From: Streptomyces chrestomyceticus JCM 4735
GTDB taxonomy: Bacteria; Actinomycetota; Actinomycetes; Streptomycetales; Streptomycetaceae
DNA length: 64,000 bases
Reading direction: 5' to 3'
NCBI RefSeq assembly: GCF_003865135.1
Contig: NZ_BHZC01000001.1
Span: forward strand, 1,922,001-1,986,000
The position numbers were made by a program, and so were the translations under genes. Every line of letters begins with the position of its first letter. The first letter of the stretch is position 1. The notes below the pieces were generated by a model that saw only the letters and a program-made list of their open reading frames with translations, was not told where the DNA came from and searched no databases. Shown here one piece after another: positions 36,393 through 44,043 of this stretch.

Positions 36393-37796
36393 TCAGCCCT
36401 CGGCGGCGATACGGGCCAGGCGCCGCGCCTCGGCCCGCGCGGTCCGGGCGACGGTCTCCTCGTCGACGTTGGTCAGCCGGCCGTCCTCGACCACCGGCGC
36501 GCCGTCGACCAGCGACAGCGTGACGGGCGCGGCGGCGCCGAAGACCAGCGCGGTCACCGGGTCGGCGATGGTGGAGTGGGCCAGGCCGTCCAGCTTCCAC
36601 AGCACCAGGTCGGCCAGCTTGCCGGCCTCCAGGGAGCCGATCTCCGCCGTCCGGCCCAGCACCTGGGCGCCGCCGTAGGTGCCCAGGCGCAGCGCCTTGC
36701 GGGCGTCGAGGGCCGCCTCCTTGTGCGCGCCGAGCCGGTTGATCAGCAGCGCGGTGCGCAGTTCGGTGTGGAGTTCGCCGCTCTCGTTGGAGGCGGTGCC
36801 GTCCACGCCGAGGCCGACCGGTACGCCCGCCGCGAGCATGTCGGGGACGCGGGCGATGCCGGCGGCGAGCCGCGCGTTGGAGGACGGGCAGTGCGCCACG
36901 CCGGTCCTCGTCCGGGCGAAGGCGGCGATGTCGGCGTCGTTCATGTGGACGCAGTGCGCCATCCACACGTCCTCGCCGAGCCAGCCGGTGGACTCGAAGT
37001 AGTCGGTCGGGCCCATGCCGAACAGCTCGTGGCAGAACTTCTCCTCCTCGACCGTCTCCGAGCCGTGGGTGTGCATCCGCACGCCTTTGCGCCGGGCCAA
37101 CGAGGCGCCCTCCCGGAGGAGTTCGGTGGATATGGAGAACGGGGAGCAGGGGGCCACGGCGATGTGCACCATCGAGCCGAAGGAGGCGTCGTGGTGGGTG
37201 TCGATGGCCTCTTCGGTGGCTTTCAGCGCGCCCTCGGTGGTCTCGACCGCGAAGTCCGGCGGCAGTCCCCCGTCCTTCTCGCTGCGGTCCATCGAGCCGC
37301 GCGCCAGGGTGATGCGGGCGCCGATCTCGCTGACGGCGGCCAGTTCGGCGCCGACCAGGTCGCCGGCGCCGCGCGGGAAGACGTACTGGTGGTCGGAGGC
37401 GGTGGTGACACCGCCCTTGACCATCATGCCCAGCGAGCCCTGGGTGGCGGCCGCGAGCATCGCCGCGTCGATGCGGGCCCAGGTCGGGTAGAGGGCCACC
37501 AGCCAGTCGAAGAGGTTGTGGTCGGTGGCCAGGCCGCGGGTCATCCACTGGTAGAAGTGGTGGTGGGTGTTGACCAGGCCGGGGGTGGCGAGGTGGCCGG
37601 TGCCGTCGACACGGCGGACGACGTTCGCCAGGCCCTCGGGGGCCGGGCCCGCGCCCACCGACTCGATGAGGTTGCCGGCGACGACGACATGGCCCGAGGC
37701 GTACTCGGTGTCGTGGGCGTCGACGGTCGCGATGGCGCAGTTCTCGATGACGATACGCCGCGTCACCGCGCTGTCAGGGGATGCCGGTGCTGCCAT
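36393..37796 (-). CDS. 8-oxoguanine deaminase (amidohydrolase)
   Basis: 467 aa amidohydrolase-superfamily deaminase; the streptomycete group deaminates 8-oxoguanine (and perhaps related purines) to urate, feeding the uricase directly. Metal and catalytic motifs: NTHHHFYQWMTRGL (HxH), MHTHGSETVEEE, AHCVHMNDADI, and GLGVDGTASNESGEL (catalytic Asp). Length and the GTASNE signature match the 8-oxoguanine deaminase clade rather than guanine deaminase GuaD. ATG 37796 has AGGAG upstream. Same strand as the permeases and urate genes. Confidence 0.9.
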   Translation of the reverse strand: MAAPASPDSAVTRRIVIENCAIATVDAHDTEYASGHVVVAGNLIESVGAGPAPEGLANVVRRVDGTGHLATPGLVNTHHHFYQWMTRGLATDHNLFDWLVALYPTWARIDAAMLAAATQGSLGMMVKGGVTTASDHQYVFPRGAGDLVGAELAAVSEIGARITLARGSMDRSEKDGGLPPDFAVETTEGALKATEEAIDTHHDASFGSMVHIAVAPCSPFSISTELLREGASLARRKGVRMHTHGSETVEEEKFCHELFGMGPTDYFESTGWLGEDVWMAHCVHMNDADIAAFARTRTGVAHCPSSNARLAAGIARVPDMLAAGVPVGLGVDGTASNESGELHTELRTALLINRLGAHKEAALDARKALRLGTYGGAQVLGRTAEIGSLEAGKLADLVLWKLDGLAHSTIADPVTALVFGAAAPVTLSLVDGAPVVEDGRLTNVDEETVARTARAEARRLARIAAEG

Positions 37797-37871
37797 GGTG
37801 GTTCTCCTAGAAAATGCGGCATGGGTTTCCCTCCTGCTCGTCGGGGGCCTGAGGGAGGGCACGGCATGGCC

Positions 37872-39278
37872 CTACGGGATTTGAGTGCCGGAGCCGGGCG
37901 AAGCGGCTGACAGGACCGCTGCCCCCTTGGTGCTCCGGGTGCCGAGATGGTGGAAGAACAGGTTGAGCAGGACCGCGACGAGCGCGCCGGCGCTGATGCC
38001 GGAGCCGAGCACGGTCTGCGCCCAGGCGGGGAAGTCCTCGTAGAACCTCGGGGCGGCGAGCGGGATGATGCCCGCGCCCAGCGAGACGGCCACCAGGATG
38101 ATGTTGGAGCTGTCGTCGAGGCCGGCCTCGGCAAGCGTACGGATGCCGCTGACCGCGATCGAGCCGAACAGGACGATGCCGGCGCCGCCGAGGACGGGCA
38201 TCGGTACGAGGTTGACGACCGCGCCGAGGACGGGGAAGGCGCCGAGGACCAGCAGGGTGGCGCCCGCGACGGCGACGACGTAGCGGCTGCGTACCCGGGT
38301 CAGCGAGACGACACCGACGTTCTGCGCGAAGGCACTGGTGGGGAAGCCGCCGAAGACCGGTCCGACGAGGGTGGCGAGGCCGTCGGTGCGCAGGCCGCGG
38401 GTGATGGTCCGCCCCGTCGTACGCCGTTCGCAGATCTCGCCGAGGGCGAGCATCCCGGCCGCGGACTCGGTCATCAGGACCAGCATCACGATGCACAGGG
38501 ACAGGACGGCGGCGGGCTGGAACTCCGGTGCGCCGAAGGCGAAGGGGGTGGGCAGCGCGACGACGGGCGCCTCGCGCAGCGCGTCGAAGCTCGCCATGCC
38601 GAACGGGACGGCGGCGAGGGTGCCGGCGACCAGGCCCAGCAGCAGGGCGATCTGTTTGACGAAGCCGCGGGCGAAGCGCTGGATCAGCAGGATGACCACG
38701 AGAGTGAAGGCGGCCAGCGCCAGGTACTTCATGGAGCCGAAGTCGGCGGCCTCCTTGTCGCCGCCCTGCGCCCAGCCGACCGGTACGGGCATCAGGGTGA
38801 CGCCGATGAGGGTGATGACGATGCCGGTGACCAGGGGCGGGAAGTAGCGCAGCAGTCTGCCGAAGAACGGGCCGACGGCGAGGCAGAAGGCGCCGGCGAC
38901 CATCACCGCCCCGTAGATGGCGGGTAGTTGGTGTCCTTTGGCGGTGGTCTCGGCGATGGCGAGCATCGGGGTGATGCCGGCGGAGGAGGCGGCGTTGACG
39001 AACGGCAGCCGGTTGCCGGCGAACCGGCCGGCGCCGAGGGTCTGCAGGAGGGTCGCGAGCCCGGCGATCAGCAGGCTGGCGGCGATCAGCCGGGTGCGTC
39101 CCCCGGTGTCCAGGCCGGTGGCCTGGCCGATGATGAGCGGAGGGGTGACGACGCCGGCGTACATGGCGGCGATGTGCTGCAGAGCGGCGGGGACGAGCCG
39201 CTTGGGTGCCGGCTTCTCGTCCACCGGGTGGACCGGTGGGGCGGGGCGGTGCTCAACGTGCGGTGGTGGTGCGGCCAT
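37872..39278 (-). CDS. NCS2-family uracil-xanthine/urate permease
   Basis: 468 aa. Same family as the gene at 34674: LQHIAAMYAGVVTPPLIIGQATGLD, NRLPFVNAASSAGITPMLAIAETT, and GLRTDGLATLVGPVFGGFPTSAFAQNVGVVSLTRVRSR with the QNVG substrate motif. Around 14 membrane helices; the polar tail ends GSGTQIP. It lies just downstream of uricase behind a stem-loop terminator, so its transcription may be partly independent. Substrate among urate, xanthine and uracil cannot be fixed from sequence. Confidence 0.92.
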   Translation of the reverse strand: MAAPPPHVEHRPAPPVHPVDEKPAPKRLVPAALQHIAAMYAGVVTPPLIIGQATGLDTGGRTRLIAASLLIAGLATLLQTLGAGRFAGNRLPFVNAASSAGITPMLAIAETTAKGHQLPAIYGAVMVAGAFCLAVGPFFGRLLRYFPPLVTGIVITLIGVTLMPVPVGWAQGGDKEAADFGSMKYLALAAFTLVVILLIQRFARGFVKQIALLLGLVAGTLAAVPFGMASFDALREAPVVALPTPFAFGAPEFQPAAVLSLCIVMLVLMTESAAGMLALGEICERRTTGRTITRGLRTDGLATLVGPVFGGFPTSAFAQNVGVVSLTRVRSRYVVAVAGATLLVLGAFPVLGAVVNLVPMPVLGGAGIVLFGSIAVSGIRTLAEAGLDDSSNIILVAVSLGAGIIPLAAPRFYEDFPAWAQTVLGSGISAGALVAVLLNLFFHHLGTRSTKGAAVLSAASPGSGTQIP

Positions 39279-39307
39279 GTTTCGCGTTCCCCTCAGGAGG
39301 CGCGGGC

Positions 39308-39333
39308 CCCTCCCCGCTGCGGGACGGGGAGGG
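39308..39333 (-). terminator. Stem-loop after the uricase gene
   Basis: Perfect 9-bp stem (CCCTCCCCG at 39308-39316 with CGGGGAGGG at 39325-39333) between uricase and the permease. It may reduce read-through from the urate operon into the transporter gene. Confidence 0.6.
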
Positions 39334-39364
39334 ACGGCGAGGCACGGCGCTGCGTCGGGAGCCG

Positions 39365-40312
39365 TCAGAGGTTGGTCAGATCCGTCGGGATCTCGGCTTC
39401 GACACCGTCGCGCAGGACAGTGGCTTCTATCAGGCCGTACGGGCGGTCCGCCGCGTAGTAGACCTCATGGTCGTTCTTCAGGCCGAAGGGCTCCAGATCC
39501 ACCAGGAAGTGGTGCTTGTTCGGCAGCGAGAACCGCACCTCGTCGATCTCCGCGCGGTGAGTGATGATCCGCGAGCCCATCTGGTACAGGGTCTGCTGGA
39601 GCGAGAGGCTGTAGGTCTCCGCGAAGGCGTCCAGCAGGTGCTTCTTGACCTGGGCGTAGGAGCGTTCCCAGTTGGGCATCCGCTGGTCGTCGTCGGTCCA
39701 GTTGAACCGCCAGCGGCCGGAGACCTCGGTGGCCAGGATGCGGTCGTACGCCTCCTTGAGGGTCGTGTACTGGTCCTTGATGTAGCCCCAGAACTCGGAG
39801 TTGGTGGAGTTCATCACGACCAGGTCCTTCAGGCCGGAGACGACCTGCCAGCGCTCACCGTCGTAGGTGATCTGGGTCAGCCGGGTCTCCTGGCCCTTGC
39901 GGACGAAGGAGTGCCGGACCTCGTCCGCGCCGATGAATTGGGCGTTGGCCTCGGAGGTCTCGATGCGCTCCCAGGTGTACTCCTCGATGCGGATGCGGGC
40001 CCGGTGGATCGGTTCCTGGCTGGTGACGAAGTGCCGGGCCAGGTGGATGCCGAACTGCTCGGCCGACTCGATGCCGTGTTCCTTGGCGAAGGCGTACACG
40101 GTGTTCTTCGTCGTGTCGGTGGGCAGGCAGTGGGCGTTGGAGCCGGAGAGGTGCACCTCTTCGAGGTCGCCGGAGAGCGCGACCGAGACGTTGAGGTCCT
40201 TGATGTGGTGGGTGTCGCCGTCCCGGGTGATGCGGACGACGCGGTTCTCGGCCTTGCCGTACTGGTTCTGGCCGAGCATCGCCGGGCGGGCGGGACGGGA
40301 AGAGTGGACCAT
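39365..40312 (-). CDS. Urate oxidase (uricase)
   Basis: 315 aa cofactor-free oxidase converting urate and O2 to 5-hydroxyisourate and H2O2. Two T-fold repeats; typical motifs LGQNQYGKAENRVVRITRDGDTHHIKDLNVSVALSGD (active-site Lys), NTVYAFAKEHGIESAEQFG with the catalytic Thr region DTTKNT, the SGLKDLVVMNSTNSEFWGY signature, and LPNKHHF. First ~11 residues are variable. It follows HIU hydrolase by 5 bp; the three urate-degrading enzymes form a single operon. Confidence 0.97.
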   Translation of the reverse strand: MVHSSRPARPAMLGQNQYGKAENRVVRITRDGDTHHIKDLNVSVALSGDLEEVHLSGSNAHCLPTDTTKNTVYAFAKEHGIESAEQFGIHLARHFVTSQEPIHRARIRIEEYTWERIETSEANAQFIGADEVRHSFVRKGQETRLTQITYDGERWQVVSGLKDLVVMNSTNSEFWGYIKDQYTTLKEAYDRILATEVSGRWRFNWTDDDQRMPNWERSYAQVKKHLLDAFAETYSLSLQQTLYQMGSRIITHRAEIDEVRFSLPNKHHFLVDLEPFGLKNDHEVYYAADRPYGLIEATVLRDGVEAEIPTDLTNL

Positions 40313-40317
40313 CGGTG

Positions 40318-40734
40318 CTAGCTCCCTCGGTATACGGAGTAGCCGAACGGGTTGAGCAGCAGCGGTACGTGGTAGTGCTCACCCGGCTGGACGGCGAAGG
40401 TGATCGCCACTTCCGGGAAGAAAGCTCCGCTGTCCCTTACGCGGGGGGCGTCCTGCTGTTCCTCGGCTTGCTGATCGGCCGGTGCGGCCTTGCTGGCGAG
40501 GTACGTCTCGGTGTCGAAGTCGAGGCGTACGTGGGTGGTGCCCTCCGGCAACGCCGGCAGGTCCTTGCAGCGCCCGTCCGCGTCGGTCTTGGAGGCGCCG
40601 TACGTGTTCCAGTCCCCGCCGGGTCCGGAGCGCACCGAGAGCGTGAGGGCGACGCCCTCCGCGGGACGGCCCACGCTGGTGTCCAGGATGTGGGTGGACA
40701 CCGAGGTCTCGTGCCGGGCCGTTCCGCTGCTCAT
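40318..40734 (-). CDS. 5-Hydroxyisourate hydrolase (transthyretin-like)
   Basis: 138 aa. Converts 5-hydroxyisourate to OHCU. Diagnostic: N-terminal VSTHILDTSVGRPAEGVALTL (active-site His) and the C-terminal family tag ending YRGS, with HYHVPLLLNPFGYSVYRGS. An acidic insertion (~80-100, QQAEEQQDAP) is longer than usual. ATG 40734 overlaps the TGA of the upstream decarboxylase gene (ATGA), so the two are coupled. Confidence 0.96.
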   Translation of the reverse strand: MSSGTARHETSVSTHILDTSVGRPAEGVALTLSVRSGPGGDWNTYGASKTDADGRCKDLPALPEGTTHVRLDFDTETYLASKAAPADQQAEEQQDAPRVRDSGAFFPEVAITFAVQPGEHYHVPLLLNPFGYSVYRGS

Positions 40735-41273
40735 GGTCGCGCTCCTTCTGCGGCGTCTGCCGGGTCCGCCGCGTCCTCGACGAGGCGGCCCAGCCGGATG
40801 CGATTGATCTTGCCCAGTTCGGTACGGACGATCTCGCGTTCTTGTTCCGGCGTGTTGTCCAGCCGGTTACGGGCGGCGTCCCGCAGCTCCTCACCGGTGC
40901 GGCCGGTGGCGCAGATCAGGAAGACGTGTCCGAACTTCTCCTGATAGGCGAGGTTCAGTTCGAGCATCTCCGCCTTGAGGTCGTCCCCGGCCGCCGCCAT
41001 CCCCCGCTGTTCGCGGGAGGAGGTCGCGTCACCCGGCGTGGGCCGGCCGATGGGCGGGTGCCCGGCCATCGCCTCGGCCAGGTCCGCCGCGGTCAGCTCG
41101 GCCATGGCGGCGTCGCTGGCGGCGAACAGGGCGTCGGTGCTGGGGTACGGGCGACGTTCGAGGAGCCGGCTCCCCCACGCCTCGCTGGCGCACGCCTCGC
41201 GCAGTGCGGCACGGGCCGTACGGTCGGCTGCGGCGTTGAACCGGGCGAGACCCGGCGTCGGATTCGAAGACAC
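40731..41273 (-). CDS. OHCU decarboxylase
   Basis: 180 aa. 2-oxo-4-hydroxy-4-carboxy-5-ureidoimidazoline decarboxylase, giving S-allantoin. The catalytic His lies in the family motif AGHPPIGRP; other hallmarks are EMLELNLAYQEKFGHVFLICATGRTGEELRDAARNRLDNTPEQEREIVRTEL. First gene of the urate operon; GTG 41273 with GAGG 6 nt upstream. A perfect TCAAC-N5-GTTGA palindrome lies 75-89 bp upstream. Confidence 0.96.
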   Translation of the reverse strand: MSSNPTPGLARFNAAADRTARAALREACASEAWGSRLLERRPYPSTDALFAASDAAMAELTAADLAEAMAGHPPIGRPTPGDATSSREQRGMAAAGDDLKAEMLELNLAYQEKFGHVFLICATGRTGEELRDAARNRLDNTPEQEREIVRTELGKINRIRLGRLVEDAADPADAAEGARP

Positions 41274-41347
41274 GGGAAGCCTCCGTGGCCTGGTGCGGTA
41301 CGGGCTCTGCTTGGCTGGAAACAGCTAAGACCTCCGGCAACATCACG

Positions 41348-41362
41348 TCAACACTTTGTTGA
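41348..41362 (-). promoter_or_regulatory. Urate-operon operator, identical to the catalase one
   Basis: TCAACACTTTGTTGA on this strand, i.e. TCAACAAAGTGTTGA reading with the operon. The same 15-mer, and two or more flanking bases each side, occur upstream of catalase at 45151. Confidence 0.75.
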
Positions 41363-41380
41363 AAACTCGGCAACAAGAAA

Positions 41381-41409
41381 GCCGCCGTCCGGTTCACCCG
41401 GACGGCGGC
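41381..41409 (-). terminator. Intrinsic terminator after the small HTH gene
   Basis: Perfect 12-bp GC stem (41381-41392/41398-41409) with a 5-nt loop. On the minus strand it is followed by TTTCTTGTT, giving a classic Rho-independent terminator that separates the HTH gene from the urate operon. Confidence 0.8.
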
Positions 41410-41444
41410 ACGAGCGCAAGTGCCCAACGGGCACCACTGCTGGG

Positions 41445-41825
41445 TCAGTCGGCACCCTTCGCCGCGTTGTCCCTGTTCAGGTAGTTGTAGACGGTGAAGC
41501 GGCTGACGCCCAGCGCGCCGGCGACCGTCTCGACCCCGTGGCGTACGGAGAACGCGCCCCGCGCCTCCAGGACGCGCACCACCGACTGCTTGGTGCGGCG
41601 GTCCAGATCGCTGAGCGGCACCCCGTGCCGGCGCTCCAGCTCGGCGAGGAGGTGGTCCAGCGACTCGGACAGGTGCGGCAGCCGTACCGCGACCCGGTCC
41701 TGCCCCTCCCAGGCCAGGACGACATCGTCACCCCGCGCCTGCTCCGGCGCGACCATCTCCGCGCCCATGGCGTCCACCAGCGGCTTCACCGCCTGGACGA
41801 ACGGGTGGTCGGCGGGCTCGGTCAC
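41445..41825 (-). CDS. Small HTH protein (YheO/DauR-type C-terminal HTH)
   Basis: 126 aa. The C-terminal ~50 residues (DRRTKQSVVRVLEARGAFSVRHGVETVAGALGVSRFTVYNYLNR) match the HTH_22 domain of YheO/DauR-like regulators. The N-terminal ~65 residues would hold a reduced sensor (PAS-like) portion. GTG 41825 overlaps the stop of the thiamine-binding-like gene (GTGA), so they are coupled. Its position between the urate and glyoxylate operons makes it a candidate to bind one of the shared palindromes. Confidence 0.82.
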   Translation of the reverse strand: MTEPADHPFVQAVKPLVDAMGAEMVAPEQARGDDVVLAWEGQDRVAVRLPHLSESLDHLLAELERRHGVPLSDLDRRTKQSVVRVLEARGAFSVRHGVETVAGALGVSRFTVYNYLNRDNAAKGAD

Positions 41826-42085
41826 GTGGCGTCCTCCCCGGCCGGTGCGATCACGTTGACCTGGAGAGAGACGCGGGTGGCGCCGGCCTCCAGGGACTTG
41901 CGCAGCAGCGCGTCCACCGCGGACAGCACCTGCTCGCCCTCCCCCTCGGCGGTGTTGCCGAACGGGCCGACGTCGACGGCGTCCAGCCCGGCGCCCGTGA
42001 TGATGTCGCGCCCCACGACCGCGTGGGCGGGCGCTTCGTCCAGATCGAACGGTTCCGTCGTGAATTCCACTCGCAATCGCACCAT
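41822..42085 (-). CDS. MTH1187/YkoF-like thiamine-binding-type small protein
   Basis: 87 aa. It shows the layout of the Thiamine_BP family: strand MVRLRVEFTTEPF, then GLDAVDVGPFGNTAEGEGEQVLSAVDALLRKSLEAGATRVSLQVNVI, where GP-x-GT/N-x-x-EG and GA-x-RVS-x-x-x-x-I are the family pattern. These proteins bind thiamine or its pyrimidine. The adjacency to a TPP-fold protein (44044) across the divergent promoter is suggestive. Assignment is by pattern memory only. Confidence 0.55.
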   Translation of the reverse strand: MVRLRVEFTTEPFDLDEAPAHAVVGRDIITGAGLDAVDVGPFGNTAEGEGEQVLSAVDALLRKSLEAGATRVSLQVNVIAPAGEDAT

Positions 42086-42194
42086 GCCCCCAAACTAGCG
42101 CCGCCGGACGGCGTCCTGTCCGGGCCCCCGGAACTCCCCGCACGCGTACGGGCGGCAGACCGCCGCCGCACCCCAGCCGCTCGCGCGGCACCTC

Positions 42195-42259
42195 TTGACA
42201 GGTCACGAGATCCGCAGGCAATGTTCCAATCAGCAGAAACAAAGTTCCGCAATACGGAA
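42195..42259 (+). promoter_or_regulatory. Promoter and TTCCG-N5-CGGAA operator of the glyoxylate operon
   Basis: TTGACA at 42195-42200 is a consensus -35; the -10 (~42218-42224) is weak. TTCCGCAATACGGAA (42245-42259), a perfect palindrome, lies 15 bp before the hyi start and would fall in the leader, positioned to block initiation or elongation. Same box type as at allB and aceB. Confidence 0.7.
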
Positions 42260-42274
42260 GGGCGCTCTTCCCTC

Positions 42275-43117
42275 ATGGGCTTCTCGGACGCGCGTTTCAA
42301 CGTCAATCTGTCGATCCTGTTCACCGAGCTGCCGCTGCTGGAACGCCCGGCGGCCGCCGCGGCCGCCGGATTCGGCGCGGTGGAGCTGTGGTGGCCGTGG
42401 GTGGACGCCCCGGTGCCCGAGCAGCGGGAGCTGGACGCGCTGCGCGACGCCCTGCGCGACGCGGGCACCCACCTGGTCGGACTGAACTTCTACGCCGGAC
42501 AGCTCCCAGGACCCGACCGCGGCGCCCTGTCCGTCCCCGGGGAGGAGTCCGAGCGCTTCCGGGCCAACGTGGACGTGGCCGCGGACTTCGCGCAGTCGCT
42601 GGGCTGCACCGCGCTCAACGCCCTGTACGGCAACCGCGTCCAGGGCGTGGACCCGGCCGCCCAGGACGCCCTGGCGCTGGAGAACCTGACGCTGGCCGCC
42701 CGCGCCGCGCACCGGGTGGGCGCCACGCTGCTGATCGAGGCGCTGAACGCGCCGGAGTCGCCCGACTGCCCGATCGTCTCGGCGCCCAAGGCGATCGAGC
42801 TGGTGGACGCGGTCAACGCGGCCACCGGCCTGGACAACGCCCGGTTCCTGATGGACCTGTACCACCTGTCGATGAACGGCGAGGACCTGGAGGAGGTCAT
42901 CGACCGGTACACCGGCAGGACCGGCCACGTCCAGATCGCCGACAACCCCGGCCGCGGCGCCCCCGGCACCGGCACCCTCCCCTTCGAAGACCTTCTGGAC
43001 CGGCTGCGCAAGAACGGCTACGCCGGCTGGACCGGCCTGGAGTACAAGCCCGGCGACACCCCCAGCGCCGGCGCGTTCGCCTGGCTGCCCCGCCCGCTGC
43101 GCGCCGCCGCCCGCTGA
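42275..43117 (+). CDS. hyi: Hydroxypyruvate isomerase family protein
   Basis: 280-aa TIM-barrel isomerase interconverting hydroxypyruvate and tartronate semialdehyde. Motifs: FNVNLSILFTELPLLERPAAAAAAGFGAVELWWPW, GLNFYAGQLPGPDRGALSVPG, ALYGNR, LLIEALN, DLYHLSMNGEDLEEVI, HVQIADNPGRGAPGTGTLPF, the last two containing the metal-binding Asp/His. First gene of the glyoxylate operon; tartronate semialdehyde reductase follows 28 bp later. Confidence 0.92.
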   Translation: MGFSDARFNVNLSILFTELPLLERPAAAAAAGFGAVELWWPWVDAPVPEQRELDALRDALRDAGTHLVGLNFYAGQLPGPDRGALSVPGEESERFRANVDVAADFAQSLGCTALNALYGNRVQGVDPAAQDALALENLTLAARAAHRVGATLLIEALNAPESPDCPIVSAPKAIELVDAVNAATGLDNARFLMDLYHLSMNGEDLEEVIDRYTGRTGHVQIADNPGRGAPGTGTLPFEDLLDRLRKNGYAGWTGLEYKPGDTPSAGAFAWLPRPLRAAAR

Positions 43118-43145
43118 CCCCCGTTTCGCGAAAGGCACCCCGTAC

Positions 43146-44039
43146 ATGAGCACTCTTCCGAAGATCGCGTGGATCGGGCTGGGCATCATGGGCGCGCCCA
43201 TGGCCGAGAACCTGATCAAGGCCGGTTACCCGGTCACCGGCCACACCCTCGAACAGGACAAGCTCGACCGGCTCGCCGCCGCCGGCGGCACCCCCGCCGC
43301 CTCGATAGCCGAGGCGGTCCGCGAGGCGGACGTCGTCGTCACCATGGTGCCCGCCTCCCCCCAGGTCGAGGCCATCGCCTACGGCCCCGACGGCATCCTG
43401 GAGAACGCCCGGCGCGGGGCGCTGCTGATCGACATGTCCTCGATCACCCCGCAGACCTCCGTCGACCTGGCCGCCGCCGCGGCCGGCAAGGGGATCCGGG
43501 TGCTGGACGCCCCGGTCTCCGGCGGCGAGGCCGGTGCCGTCGAGGCCGTCCTGTCCATCATGATCGGCGGCACCCAGGAGGACTTCGACGCCGCCTACCC
43601 GCTGTTCGAGGCGCTCGGCAAGACCATCGTGCGCTGCGGTCCGCACGGCTCCGGGCAGACCGTCAAGGCGGCCAACCAACTCATCGTCGCCGTCAACATC
43701 CAGGCGTGCGCCGAAGCCGTCGTCTTCCTGGAGAAGTCCGGCGTCGACCTGTCCGCCGCCCTCGACGTCCTCAACGGCGGGCTGGCCGGCTCGACCGTGC
43801 TGACCCGTAAGAAGGACAACTTCCTGAACCGCGACTTCGCGCCGGGTTTCCGCATCGACCTGCACCACAAGGACATGGGCATCGTCACCGACGCCGCCCG
43901 CGCCGTCGGTGCCGCGCTGCCCACCGGCACGCTCGTCGCCTCCCTCGTGGCCGCCCTGCGCGCCCAGGGTGACGGCGGTCTCGACCACTCCGCCCTCCTG
44001 CGCGGCGTCGAGCGTCTCTCCGGCCACACCACCGGCTGA
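43146..44039 (+). CDS. glxR: Tartronate semialdehyde reductase (2-hydroxy-3-oxopropionate reductase)
   Basis: 297 aa beta-hydroxyacid dehydrogenase reducing tartronate semialdehyde to glycerate. N-terminal Rossmann motif IAWIGLGIMGAPMAENLIKAGY; substrate-binding DAPVSGGEAGAVEAVLSIMIGG; catalytic Lys in GSGQTVKAANQLIVAVNIQACAEA; C-terminal HHKDMGIVTDAA. Together these define the GarR/GlxR clade. Cotranscribed with hyi and with the carboligase-like gene that begins 4 bp after its stop. Confidence 0.95.
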   Translation: MSTLPKIAWIGLGIMGAPMAENLIKAGYPVTGHTLEQDKLDRLAAAGGTPAASIAEAVREADVVVTMVPASPQVEAIAYGPDGILENARRGALLIDMSSITPQTSVDLAAAAAGKGIRVLDAPVSGGEAGAVEAVLSIMIGGTQEDFDAAYPLFEALGKTIVRCGPHGSGQTVKAANQLIVAVNIQACAEAVVFLEKSGVDLSAALDVLNGGLAGSTVLTRKKDNFLNRDFAPGFRIDLHHKDMGIVTDAARAVGAALPTGTLVASLVAALRAQGDGGLDHSALLRGVERLSGHTTG

Positions 44040-44043
44040 CACC

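Noticed and set aside
40318..40734. HIU hydrolase considered as a transthyretin-like domain of unknown role
   Set aside because: The C-terminal YRGS tag, the active-site His motif and the coupling to OHCU decarboxylase and uricase fix the function.
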